Shown one piece after another: positions 10,099-20,216 of a stretch of 64,000 nt of DNA. A program made the translations under genes and the position numbers. Source of the stretch: Isoetes taiwanensis (taxonomy: Eukaryota > Streptophyta > Lycopodiopsida > Isoetales > Isoetaceae); the NCBI GenBank assembly GCA_021234155.1, contig JAJEKV010000062.1, positions 8,076,425-8,140,424 on the forward strand, written 5' to 3'. The notes under the pieces are model-generated. The model saw only the letters and a program-made list of their open reading frames with translations, was not told the origin of the DNA and did not search any database. How positions within the stretch are numbered: position 1 is the stretch's first letter; each line of letters opens with the position of its first letter.

Positions 10099-13000
10099 CT
10101 AGTTCAGTCCTTGATCATTAGAGCTTTCATCCTCATCCTCACTCCCAAAACTGGATGTACTCGAACGATCTTCGTGATCACTGTCTACCAGTGAGTCTTC
10201 ATCATCATCTTTTTTGGCAACCTTTTTAGGTTCTTTATCTAATCCACATGCCGACCTTTTATTAAAGTTTAAGTGATCTGCGTAACTTATTAGCGAAGAG
10301 TCGAACAAAGTCATATACAAGAACCTTTTAGTTCACTAGATCTATGATACTAGTATTTGCTTTAGACTTTGCTCTCCTTCCCACTTCGCTTTTACCATCT
10401 TCAAACTATAACTTCCAATCGAAAGCATTGATAGCACTTGTTCTCATCCACCAAAGACACTTTAATTGAGTGGGAATTCCATCCTCTTGTTACCTCCAAT
10501 ACTCTAGCTAGCCAGAATGGATTCCCAGTTTCATTATCATCAGCTGGGACAACAACAAGCATTCCTTTCTGAATCTCTGAGACAACTTGTTGTGCCGTCG
10601 CGTCTGGGGCCAATATACATGACTCATCATCTTCATCCGAGCTAGGCATTAGTCGTACATGTTCTTCTTGATTCTCAACTTGCATAGGCGTAGTTTGCCT
10701 AGATGGCCAGCTTGAATGCAACAGGTCTTCTACCTTGTGACAAAGCTTGTAGCATGTCACGTTGCTGAGAAAAAAACTGAGGCCACCATAAAGCATCTGC
10801 CTCCCCAAAGTGGTTAGAGCATGACTGAATACTTGTCTCAATATAATCCAATGATTTGTTTGAGTTAAATGCTCTTCCCTCCTTTTTACTCTTTGTGATT
10901 TCTTTCAAGCTCTTTAGAGGCATTTGCTCTGCAGAGAGCATAGAAGTAGTCTCGGGGATGGTGCGAATGAATTGAATACCAGATGTTGGCTGCCACTGCA
11001 AGGATGTGGCATATTTCTTTCCTTGTAAGATGGCCTTGCCATCTGCAAGTGAGAATTTGATCTGATGCTGAAATGTAATGTTTCTTAAGGGCTCAATTGC
11101 ACAGTGACCCAATTGATCTCTCCGAAAAATCCATTCCTTGAAATCGTAAGTTTCTTCCAATATCTCGCTTTCTGGTCGAGGATTGTAGGAATCTTGGATA
11201 ACCTCAATCATTGCTGGCAGGCTGAGAGCTTTTTTTCGAGCAAGACATTTAGAGAACCTACTAAACATCTGATCAATTTGATCGTGTGTATGACCAACAA
11301 GCAGGAAACCAATCTTCAGCTTCTTGAAGATTTGTTTCTCAACTAGCATGGCACAGTAAGCAAACAATGCCTGATTCTTATTCTCTCTTGTCGTGTTGTC
11401 TAGCTGAAGATATAGAACTGGTGGTATATGTTCCAGACTGGAAAGAATCTTATTCAATATTGTGATAGTGAGATTTGGATCAGCATGAATGTTTGGATAG
11501 TTCAAAAATGCCTTGCAAGAGAGTTTTCCATTAAAAAACATAGCACCAACGACATGCAGGTGTATGAAATCTTCTTTAGGAGCATCCTTAGGCACATTGA
11601 CAAAGTGTGGTAGGGTGGTCTTCTTCTGGTCCATTCCACCAATAACAACCGATATATAGTTGAGTGGTTGTTCTAGTGCCTTCTTCCTGTGTTTTGTCAA
11701 TTTTCTCCTTTCCAAAGATTGTTGCTCTCTGTGCTTGTTCAGTTTCTTTTTCAATGCATCTGAAATGAAAACATGTTTAGGAAAAAAAAACCTACCATTG
11801 AGTAGAACTAGGCAAGAGTACGTTGTGGAAGCTTACTTTTAGTGTGAAGTGTCCTTGCATTTTGTCTCTGAGCTTTTAATTTAGAGCATGTAGCACAAAC
11901 AGACATCCGGTGCTTTCTAGGAATAGACAATGGGAGAGCACAGTGAAGTAAGAGTAGCATACATGGCGTTCTCCAGCCTCAACACACAAATCCTTATAAT
12001 TATTGTAGACTTCATGTTTCGTGAAGTTGTCATTCAAGTGGTACATAGGGCTGTTAGGGAGTTTCTCGCAAGACTCCTTGAAGAAACCTTCCATCCAGGA
12101 AACACGTTAAAGGGCATGAATTCTGGATATACTTCCCAAATGGCAGTAGTCATTAATGCCAGGATTCTTGTCAAGCCTTTTCTTCAGGCGATGAAGTCGT
12201 CTGCTGCCTAAAGCATGAATCAATTTAAAGGCCGTTTGACAGACAGTGTGGCCACCAGCTGTGTAAGTAAACTTATCACCATAATCTGGCCGAATATTGA
12301 AGGCTAAGTAGCCCCTTTGGTCTAACAAAGTCATTGAACTGTAGTTGTCACGAATCAACCTTAATTCCTTTAGTCCAATCTTGAGCAAACAACATTGAAG
12401 ACAACAGTGCTTTGTATGTGTTGCCCTCAAGTGACCCTCGTCTATTAGTTTCTTTCTTCTTTGCGATGTACAAGCTTTCTTGTGTAAGTTTCGCTTGAGG
12501 TTTTCACTCGCATGAGCTTTGAATTCGAACATAGAGTCATGTGGCTTTGCTACATCATCATCTGAGAGATCAACATGAGGTGTTTGCATGGGAGCAACAG
12601 ATGGTGTACTAGTAGATGCTGTGAGGTTGGGTGTGGGCAGGTCTTGGAGGGAGTTAGTTTTCCTTTCTCTTGGAAAAAGTAGTCGAGGTTGATGATGTAG
12701 TTGAGCAGCTCCTGAAGTGTCATAGAACATAGGAGTTACATGGCGCTGACTGCTCCCACTTAGTGTAGTATCAGGTAGCGAGATGGATGGAGTTGGAGTG
12801 ATTTGCGCCCGGGAAACCGGGTCTTTTTGGACTATAGGAGACGACTAAAATAAAATGAACTGGAGGAGGGAGTCCGAGTCGCCTCTCGCTTCGTGGAGGA
12901 ATCAATGGGTGGAGGAAAGTTGCGATGTTCTCGTGGGTCAGTGGGGAGTAAAATGCATTGGTGGGGGCAAACGACGCTTAGGAGCAAAGCGATGGTGGAG

Positions 13001-13172
13001 TAAACCGAATGGTGGTGGAAGCCGACGGCACAAACGCCGGCCGGGCTTTGAATGTCGAGTCGGTTTTGTGGCTACTATCCGGGGACATTGGACAAGGTGT
13101 GAAAAGCATTGGAGGAAGGAGCCTCATGAAAGACGGGCGGCGCTTCTGAAGCTTCTCTTTTTCCAGCCATAG
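10099..13172 (-). pseudogene. DUF7869-like transposon gene, intron-containing, broken
   Basis: Reading right to left, a possible first exon starts at an ATG near 13171 (GC-rich). An exon opening after TTTTAG near 12846 continues in frame to 12107 and holds the C..C..L.....RDNYSSM and GGHTVCQTAF motifs. It meets an in-frame TAA at about 12107 and goes on in the same frame with FFKESCEKLPN. A one-base frameshift near 11930 precedes IPRKHRM and CATC. A clean GT-AG intron of about 80 bp (about 11840-11763) joins in phase to the 351-codon block ending at 10699. That block contains IGGMDQKKTTLPHF, LDNTTRENKNQ and VGHTHDQIDQMFSRF, the hallmarks of the DUF7869 family. Another frameshift near 10720 leads to a PFWLARVLEV module, and an acidic tail may follow (10320-10099). 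DUF7869 proteins are abundant in mosses and invertebrates and are thought to be transposon-derived. At least three lesions argue for a decayed copy. Confidence 0.75.
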
Positions 13173-13191
13173 TCAAGAAGTAGAGTCTCGA

Positions 13192-13961
13192 CGATAAATT
13201 TATACGACTATACGTATGTAAGAGATAGTGAACGGTATAAATTTATACAGAGACGGTATAAATTTATACGAAAACTTCAGATTTCCGTATAGGAAACGTT
13301 ATGGAAAACTGCTATACTAAGAACATACAAAGAGGTATACTTAAGACCAAAGAATGGCTAGTCTATTTCCTATATACGCTTGTTGATTCAAGGCGCCAAG
13401 GCGCCTTTATATATATGCCCAATTTGCTCCTCCCGACAATTATAAGCAATTCCATACGGTCATGGCCACGTAAGTCTCTAACCCGTACCATTTTAGTTCT
13501 GCATCTCTTTTAATCTTTTTACTTTTCTTCTATTTTGGGTCTATGGTATAAATTTATACTGAGGCTGAGATCCCTCGTTATAAATTTATCCCATTGCAGA
13601 ACTCTCTCGGTATAAATTTATACCGCGAGTTCTGCAACGGTATAAATTTATACCTCTCGTGTTCCCTCAGTATAAATTTATACCGCTAGAACTTAGCAAA
13701 GATAAATTTATACCGAGAGACCACAGATGGTATAAATTTATATCGCTAGAAACTTTCGCAGTATAAATTTATACCGAGAGAGTTCTCGCAATGGTATAAA
13801 TTTATATCGAGGAAACGAAGCGTATAAATTTATACCGTTTGAACCTTTGCCGGGATAACTTTAATCCGCTCGTGTTCTTTCAGTATAAATTTATACCGCT
13901 GTATACTCACTCGGTATAAATTTATACCGAGAGACCACCTCCTCGGTATAAATTTATACCG
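13192..13961. repeat. Palindrome array 1 (GGTATAAATTTATACC, ~30-32 bp period)
   Basis: About 17 copies of the palindrome CGGTATAAATTTATACCG, exact or with one to four changes. Three stand at 13192-13270. Fourteen run from 13545 to 13961, at 13545, 13577, 13609, 13639, 13669, 13700, 13730, 13760, 13793, 13822, 13852, 13882, 13913 and 13945, so the step is 29-33 bp. Spacers are 11-15 bp and not unique: CTCGTGTTC, CTAGAA(A)C, AGAGACCAC and GAGTTCT each recur. The best copies are 13608-13625, 13912-13929 and 13944-13961; the most decayed are 13576-13592 and 13851-13868. The array lies just upstream of the putative start of the minus-strand DUF7869-like gene and faces a plus-strand gene. It is not a CRISPR: the repeats are short and fully palindromic, the spacers recur, and no cas gene is present. 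Confidence 0.9.
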
Positions 13962-14476
13962 AGGATGTGAGGTCTAAAGAAAGGTTTGGAATCATGTTTT
14001 TTAAATAATAGTGGTGTGTTTTAGAGTCTAAATACACCGAAAAAAGGGTACAATAGCCCCAAATTGAGGTTCTTTAAGGCACCATTTTTAGAACTAAAGT
14101 AGTTAAAAATTTGTTAAAAAAACAGTTTTCGTGAAGTAAAACGGGTCTTTTTACACCTTTTCAGCCCCAAGATTGTCATTAAAGGCAAAGGCTAGCAGTC
14201 ATCTTCGAAGACACAATCCTATGAACTGAAGGATGTGACATGGTACGTGCACAGGGGAGCGCGAGAACGCTACCCCACTGATGCGTACCTGTACTTGTGC
14301 AGTAAGACAGGAAGGGGGAAGTTTAGGCCTGAGGACTACTACCCCGCTGGTGAAATGACAAGTTTAACGTCCACAGAAAACGAAGACAAACTTCCTGATG
14401 AACTGTGTGAACGATGAAGGGGATGTAGAGTAAATTCTGAACAGCAGAATGTTTCGTATCAGCATGTGCAAGCCTA

Positions 14477-14691
14477 AAGATAAGATGTCCACGAATACAT
14501 CTCAGAGAATAACAAGCTTGGTTATGTAAGTATGCGCATCTCCCTTTTTCCTTCGTGGCTTCTCCGTATAACAAGCTTGGTTATGTAAGTATGCGCGTCT
14601 CCCTTTTTTCTTCGTGGCTTCTCCGTATAAATTTATACCGACAGCGGACTAATTTAACCTACACTACCGGACTTAGTGGACATCTTATCTT
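14477..14691. repeat. Perfect 16-bp inverted repeat around a tandem duplication
   Basis: AAGATAAGATGTCCAC (14477-14492) and its exact reverse complement (14676-14691) enclose the 59-bp tandem duplication and one GGTATAAATTTATACC-type palindrome. Sixteen perfect bases at this distance are unlikely by chance. They could be a hairpin or the ends of a small element. Confidence 0.65.
14511..14628. repeat. 59-bp tandem duplication
   Basis: Two adjacent 59-bp copies (14511-14569 and 14570-14628) start AACAAGCTTGG and end CTTCTCCGTAT, with about three differences. The second copy runs directly into a palindrome copy (CCGTATAAATTTATACCG, 14623-14640), while the first stops within the same motif. The duplication may therefore have involved the palindrome. 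Confidence 0.85.
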
Positions 14692-15119
14692 CAGTGACTC
14701 TCTGTGAAGAGAGAGTTATGGTCAAAGGTTTGTGGTACCCACGTGCTAGGGATGATGTGGAGAAAGAAAGCAAACCGGAAGAGGAAGAGGAGGAAGAGGT
14801 GGTGATGAAAGGAAAGGGCAAGAGGCAAGCCCTGGTTGTAAAAACATAGGCCACAGAAATATCTAGAACCACAAAGGCCTTGACAATCGAGGAATCAGCA
14901 GAAGCGCTTCAAAAGGCTCCTAGGGCAGATGTTGTTTTGAAGCCCTCAGACAGATCAGGTGCTATACTAAAAAGGGTTAAAACCATCATTCATTTACTTT
15001 CGGTTTATGTCAGGAAATTGGGCATTTTAGAGAGCATCCCTTTTACCCGTGTGGCTTTTCCCGTCCGTGAAAATGGCTCCCGCTTAAAAACAATTCAAAA
15101 TTTTTTCCCTCTCTCCTGA

Positions 15120-16630
15120 ATCTCTCCCGAAGACGTTTTTTTTTCCCATTTTCTTCTTCGGCGCCGTTTTTTTTTCGCTTCATCTTCCCTTCTTCCCCGT
15201 TTTCACTCCACCGCCTCTTCTCTTCTCCTTCCTTTCTTCCGGTGATGACAACGGCGCCTCCAACTCTTCTTCCGGCCATTGCTTCTGCCCCCGGCTATGA
15301 CGGCATTGCTTCCATGACGGCATCGCATAGGGAAGAAGCTTTTTTTGAAACACGAACGCTTGGAGCGCCATCGAGCAGTAGCGGTTTTGTAAATCTGATG
15401 CGCAGGGTTATTTAGAATCCAGAGGGCTCCTTCAAATCCCGACCTGTGAGTTTTGGCTCAGCCCAGATGACCTAGGTTGTTTGTTTCTGTTAGGCCTAAG
15501 AAGCTGCGCCTAAGAAGCTAGGCATACTGTAAATGTTTCGAAGGAAACATGCATATGTAGACAGAACTGCAAGAAAGAGGTACGAAATTCATTTGATTTT
15601 TGTTTGTATTGATACTTGTGAAATTTCAAGCTTTGCAATGAATGCTCTTTTTGTTGGATTTCTGGCATCAAATTCTGTAGTTTTGTTATTCATTTTTTTC
15701 TGATTTTTGCATAAAAGTCGTTAACATCTTCAGCATCTAACGTGCTTTGTTGAAGGTGGTTGCAGGTGCTAGATGATGCTCAATCACAGCTTAAAGGCGA
15801 TTAGAATCACGTCATATCCATATACGATACAACACTGCGAGACGGTGCCCAGGCAAGCAATCATCCAACTGTTCTGATCCAGTTGATCCAATTGTTCTGT
15901 ATAACTTGAAACGTAGTTTATGAAGTTGTTATTCCCCTTTGGCAGCATCAATTTCATTGCACAGATACTAGTATTAAAGCATTGGACAATAATAAAAAGC
16001 CCATAGTTCTGAAAGAATCCTTGAGCTTCACATGCAAATGCTACTCTGTAGTTGAATCAAAGCCCCTTAGTCTGATTTTTCTATATCACAAGAATAAAAG
16101 CTTCAGAATCCCAAATCAGTATTTTCAGTTAAGTGGGCATCATATTTTGAGCAGCTTTTGGAATTGATTGATTGTTGGCCTAATTTTGTGAGTTTATCTG
16201 GTTTGGAAAGAGCAGCTCAAAGATCATGAAGGCAGGCTAAATCACGCTTGGCATGATAATGTGCTACAACCTTTGTTGAATGGTCCTTCCCAAATCACGC
16301 TTGGCGTGTATTGCTGCTCCATACCTGCTTCATAACTGCAAAATCATGTGCTTAGTATAGAGAAAAAGCACTGCTATATTTCTCTTCAATGGAATATATG
16401 TTGATAAATCTGGTCAAGCATGTTTGATGCTTTAAGGAAAAAAGACTAATATAGTATATTTTATCTGAGAAGCAAATGTCTCAATGTATTATTGGGCTTT
16501 AATTTTCTAGTTTTTCTATAATAATTTCAATTTGACACAGCTCACAAGGGTTTTAAGTGAGATTTTTTTTAAAGTAATGACAATGTATTTTAATATCAAA
16601 GCAATAATAATTGCCAATAATAATAAAAAA
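15120..16630. other. Non-coding; pyrimidine-rich then AT-rich
   Basis: 15120-15250 is pyrimidine-rich (runs of T and TTCTTC), like a long plant 5' leader or intron tract. The short open frames on both strands there are compositional. From 15400 on it is AT-rich with no recognisable gene. It may be one large intron between the fragments at 14.2-15.0 and 16.99 kb. Confidence 0.3.
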
Positions 16631-16631
16631 A

Positions 16632-16784
16632 GACTGGTTGGTCTAGTGGTAAGGGTGGGGGGTTTGGGGGGCAATGTCCAGGGTTCAAGTCCATGGTAAA
16701 CCAAAAAAAAAAAATTCATGTGCTCCATGGCCCCGCGAGGCCCAAGTGAGCATTAGACAAAAATTAAATTAAATTAAATTAAAT
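16632..16784 (+). mobile_element. tRNA-derived SINE
   Basis: A box-A-like TGGTCTAGTGG at 16639-16649 and a box-B-like GGTTCAAGTCC at 16682-16692 stand about 33 bp apart, as in a tRNA-type RNA polymerase III promoter. About 45 bp of unrelated body and a simple tail of (AAATT)n at about 16760-16784 follow. The head does not fold as an intact tRNA, and a G-rich run replaces the anticodon arm. I therefore call a short interspersed element on the plus strand, about 150 bp. I could not identify its target-site duplication. Confidence 0.7.
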
Positions 16785-16990
16785 ATTGTGTGTATGAATG
16801 TGCTAATGTCTGTAAATGCTGATCAAACATCAATTTCTTCCTCGTATTTTAAATAATAATTAAAACACCTATTAATTATGACTCAAACATTGTACTTTTG
16901 CATAACAACATGTCAAGCACCACATCATTATATTGAGTAAGGGGTTTGCAAAAGTGGCGTGCTTTTGGGACAGACATAATCCCAATTTAA

Positions 16991-19350
16991 ATGAATGATG
17001 GTTTTAATGAGACGAAGATGTTGAAGCAAACTATTTTATTGACAATGAGCACGATCAAGAGGCCACCAAAAAATGAAGATGGGGTCAGAGTGTTTCAGGT
17101 GAGGAAGTTATACGTGGCACATGTGGCTATCCGAAAGCGGAGAATGCGAAGGAATCCACATGCACATGTGTCGCCACTTGTTGTCATGGTCGATAGAACC
17201 CAGGTCCAGGAGCTGAGGCATTATAGGAAGGCTGACTTCGAGGACTACGCTTATTATGTTCTTGGTGGCACACACAGTTATAAGGCAAGGAAAGAACTAT
17301 CTAAAGAAGAAAGCCAAAACGAGGTCTGGAAGAGCATGGAAGCCCACATATATGTGAGTCTAACAGACGAAGAAGCGAAAGTCATTGTCGTGAGCCACAA
17401 CCTCGACAATGACTTTAGGTTAAAGATAAGCCTTATAGATAAAATCCGCTTCATGCACAGAGAGTATGTCGAGTTCAAACAACTGCATGGAGAGGACTTC
17501 AAGAAGCAGAAGAACAAGCTCCAAGAACTTCGCGAGGCCTGACTGGATGCTGCCTAAGTTACGATTCTGATAAGAAGCCCATCATGGCTGTGAAGCAGTA
17601 CGATAACTACTTCCAACTTGCTTTCAGAGATGGCCAAGTAAGTGCAACCTTTGTATTATCCTTTCAATTCTATGTTTAGCGTGGTCTAGAAGGTGTAGAA
17701 CGGAAGGGAATAATGAAGACGAGAGCTGTATAAGTTCGTACCCTGGCGTGGAGCGGTATAAACTTATACCGCGCACCGGAACGGTATAAATTTATACCGC
17801 ACTCCGGAATGGTATAAATTTATACCGGTCCGGACCACAGTATAAAATTATACAGCAGCCTTCCACGGTATAAACTTATACCACAGCCTGGCACGGTATA
17901 AATTTATACCGAGGCCTGGCCCGGTTTAAATTTATACCATGGCATGGACTGGTATAAGAAAGAATTTTCTCAAGATGTTCGAGGATGGTGAACTTATGAG
18001 AAAAAACTGCAAAAAAAAAAAAAAAAAAAAAAATAGTGAGACAAGAAAAAAAATATGAGCATTGTACATTGGACGCAAGTACAGGGGCTAAAGAGCAAAT
18101 AAATTTTTGTGCATCACTTAGAGAAAGTTGTGGCCAAAGAATTCACTCTCGATGAAATGGCAAAGGAAGCTAAGACGAAGTCGCCTTTTACTATGTTGTG
18201 TTCTTTTTTTCCTCATTTTGTCTTACAATCTCTTTCTTTTGGTCGGGAAAAGGACATTGTCACCTGCCAATCCAAGTTAATGAAGCAACTAAACCTAGAA
18301 GACTGGGAAGAGTGCAATCTTCTTTATCCAACTTGTACGACAGACATCATAATTAGAGAACACGCAGTGAACTTCAGTGGCTGGGTGAGTTTTGTAGAAA
18401 ACATGTTTTGTCTTCGTGTCTTTGTCTCATAGTTCTCTTTACGTAACAAGAAGAAAGTACGCCGCCAGAAAAGTTCAACCTGGGTTTGTAGGGCCAAAGA
18501 GGAAAGGCAAAGAATGAAGGCCATCGAACAGGGAAAGCAAGTCGCACCAAGCAGTTTTGACAATGGCTATCGAAGATTTACTACGCTTGGTTTCTCAGGA
18601 TCGCTTGGCCAAGGTTGTACAAGGTGATTGCACTAGGTTGGGACCGTGGATGGACAAGCAAAACTTGACAGCCGTGCATAGCCGACATTCCATAACGGAT
18701 TCAAGATTAAAGACCAGCGCTTCATGATGAGGCTTTCACACATGTGCAAGTACGTTTTTTGGATGGCCTCAAGGAAGTCACCCATCAAATTGGCAGTTAT
18801 CATTTTTTCACCCCACCGCACCATGTCGCTCAAACCAATAGGAGCGGCCTCGCAACGCCGGCCAAGATCGCATTTGGTAAGCTTTACATTTGTTCACGCT
18901 GCTTTTCACTAGGAATCCTACGGTATGAATTTATACATCGCTGGTGCCTTGCGGTCCATGGGGCGTAAGATCCTAGGCGTATCTATATTTATATATTTTT
19001 CTTATTGCTTCTAGTTTACAATTGCTTTATCTTCTACCAGTCAAGACTAACGCCAAAGGACATGGTAGGGGTCCGCTGATAGTCACCGCCGGGCATTCCC
19101 ATATAGGTTATTACAAAATAAGCAAACACCAAAACCATGGTGCATTTCAATACATAGATCGAGAAGTCGCCAGCCATGCAATGCATTCCACCTTCTTGCC
19201 TTGCAAAAGTTGAGAGACCCACGCAGACAAGGCGCTGTGGTGCCCGGACTTGGTTCGACGCCGAACAGCACCACAACATTTGCTCTTAAGAAGGGGCGAA
19301 TGTTGTTTCGCTTGGATATAGATCCAGATAAAATTAGTTTCATCGGGGAC
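16991..19350 (+). pseudogene. Decayed gene with ParB/sulfiredoxin-like domain
   Basis: The first block (16991-17542, 183 codons) contains YYVLGGTHSYKA, then AHIYVSLTDEEAKVIVVSHN. This is the order and spacing of the ParB-like nuclease fold (V.GGxHRxxA ... V.vy.gLtdeEA....HN), so a ParB/sulfiredoxin-type domain is my best guess. Right after its stop, a shifted frame continues with IMAVKQYDNYFQLAFRDGQ and a good splice donor (GTAAGTG, about 17640). The palindrome array at 17.73-17.96 kb then sits in what would be an intron. Coding-like text resumes at about 18109-18400 (CQSKLMKQLNLEDWEEC), 18440-18800 and 19040-19350, ending with LRDPRRQGAVVPGL and RLDIDPDKISFIGD before TAG. Several frameshifts separate the pieces, so it is not functional as read. 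Family and function are otherwise unknown; a transposon origin is likely. Confidence 0.5.
17726..17958. repeat. Palindrome array 2, exact 28-bp period
   Basis: Copies of the same palindrome start at about 17726 (decayed), 17754, 17782, 17810, 17838, 17866, 17894, 17922 and 17950 (half copy), every 28 bp without exception. 17782-17799 and 17894-17911 are perfect 18-bp palindromes. 17754 and 17866 carry AACTT in the centre. The spacers are about 10 bp, GC-rich and related to each other (CCGGA, CAGCCT, GGCCTGGC). They differ from the spacers of array 1, so each array was amplified separately around the same core. A single diverged copy also stands at 18921-18937. Confidence 0.92.
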
Positions 19351-19928
19351 TAGAATAAGCTTCTATGAATCCTTTCCATGAAAATGAGGAATTGGGAGCA
19401 AAGAATGGTGCCGGGGATGTTAAAGGCACTTACCCGAAATCCGACCTCCACCACGGTGAAGAAAAGATGAGGAGGTGGAGTTCGTGGATCCGAGCCGAGC
19501 TAGAGCCCGCCAAACCGCTTTGCCAATAGGGATTAGAATCGTAAGGTGTGTCTCTCGGGCTTTGTGGCCTCTCAAGAGACAGATCCAAAGGGAGACGAGA
19601 GTCTTGCATTTTATGCTAGATATTAGCATGGCTTCATCTTCTCTTTTATTCATCCTTGCTCAACCAAAGATTAGTGTCAGCCTCTATCAAACCACTCCCA
19701 AAAACTCTCTGCCTTCCGGTCCCTAGAACTTGAACAATTAGTCACTTCCCATGGTCAAAGCCGACAATTAAAACATTTGCTTTCATCTTAGGGCAAATTT
19801 TGAATTTTTAGATGTCCACTAGTAATGGGTGCTCGGCATTGCCGTGCATAAGGAGGGGCATATCTTTGTATAGGATTTGTCTATAGGAATTTATTAGTTA
19901 AGTTGCTACCTTTACAATTTATAGTTAA
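19351..19928. other. Intergenic, nothing recognised
   Basis: No long frame with coding character and no repeat that I could match. Confidence 0.3.
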
Positions 19929-20216
19929 ATGCAATAAACTATGGCACACATTTTTTCCTAGACACAACAAATTAGCGATTCATCATGATAAATATCACAA
20001 AGAATGGTTTGCCGCAAAACGTATATTTATATAGTCATGTCACTATGGTTTTTCTATGATTATGTTGATGTTTATAGAGGCGTGCTTTAGATTTTGAGTT
20101 GCTAAAAGTAATTTAGTTCTATGATTGGGGCATTTATGTATGTGTTGGTGGACTTTCTTGGGCATGGTATATGGAGAGATCGAGCCCTTCCATTTTAGGG
20201 CTTGTTGATAGTAGTT
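19929..20216 (+). repeat. Direct repeat, right copy (left copy 7708-8410)
   Basis: Uninterrupted homologue of the sequence downstream of the second membrane-protein gene. No part of that gene itself is seen here, so only the 3' flank was duplicated or retained. Confidence 0.6.

Larger units (their letters stand above)
14235..15010 (+). pseudogene. Coding-like exons of unknown plus-strand gene
   Basis: Two stretches look protein-coding. The first (14235-14417) reads a hydrophilic 60-codon segment including GARERYPTDAYLYL and KFRPEDYYPAGE. The second (about 14720-15010) reads a Glu/Lys-rich segment, one in-frame stop, then TIEESAEALQKAPRADVVLKP. Between them lie a tandem duplication and a palindrome copy (14623-14640). 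I do not recognise a family. Position and orientation suggest these are 5' exons of the decayed gene that continues at 16991-19350, but no splice chain proves it. Confidence 0.4.

Noticed and set aside
12855-13172. 105-codon plus frame rich in Arg, Trp and Gly
   Set aside because: Probably the antisense shadow of the GC-rich first exon or intron of the minus-strand DUF7869-like gene.
13192-13961. CRISPR-like appearance of the palindrome array
   Set aside because: Repeats are 16-18 bp and fully palindromic, spacers are 11-15 bp and recur, the surrounding DNA is eukaryotic and there are no cas genes.
15043-15371. Lys/Glu/Arg-rich minus frames
   Set aside because: Low-complexity translation of a pyrimidine-rich tract on plus; no domain or start evidence.
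16632-16705. Functional tRNA gene
   Set aside because: Boxes A and B are present but the arms between them do not form a cloverleaf, and the element continues into a body with an (AAATT)n tail; SINE fits better.
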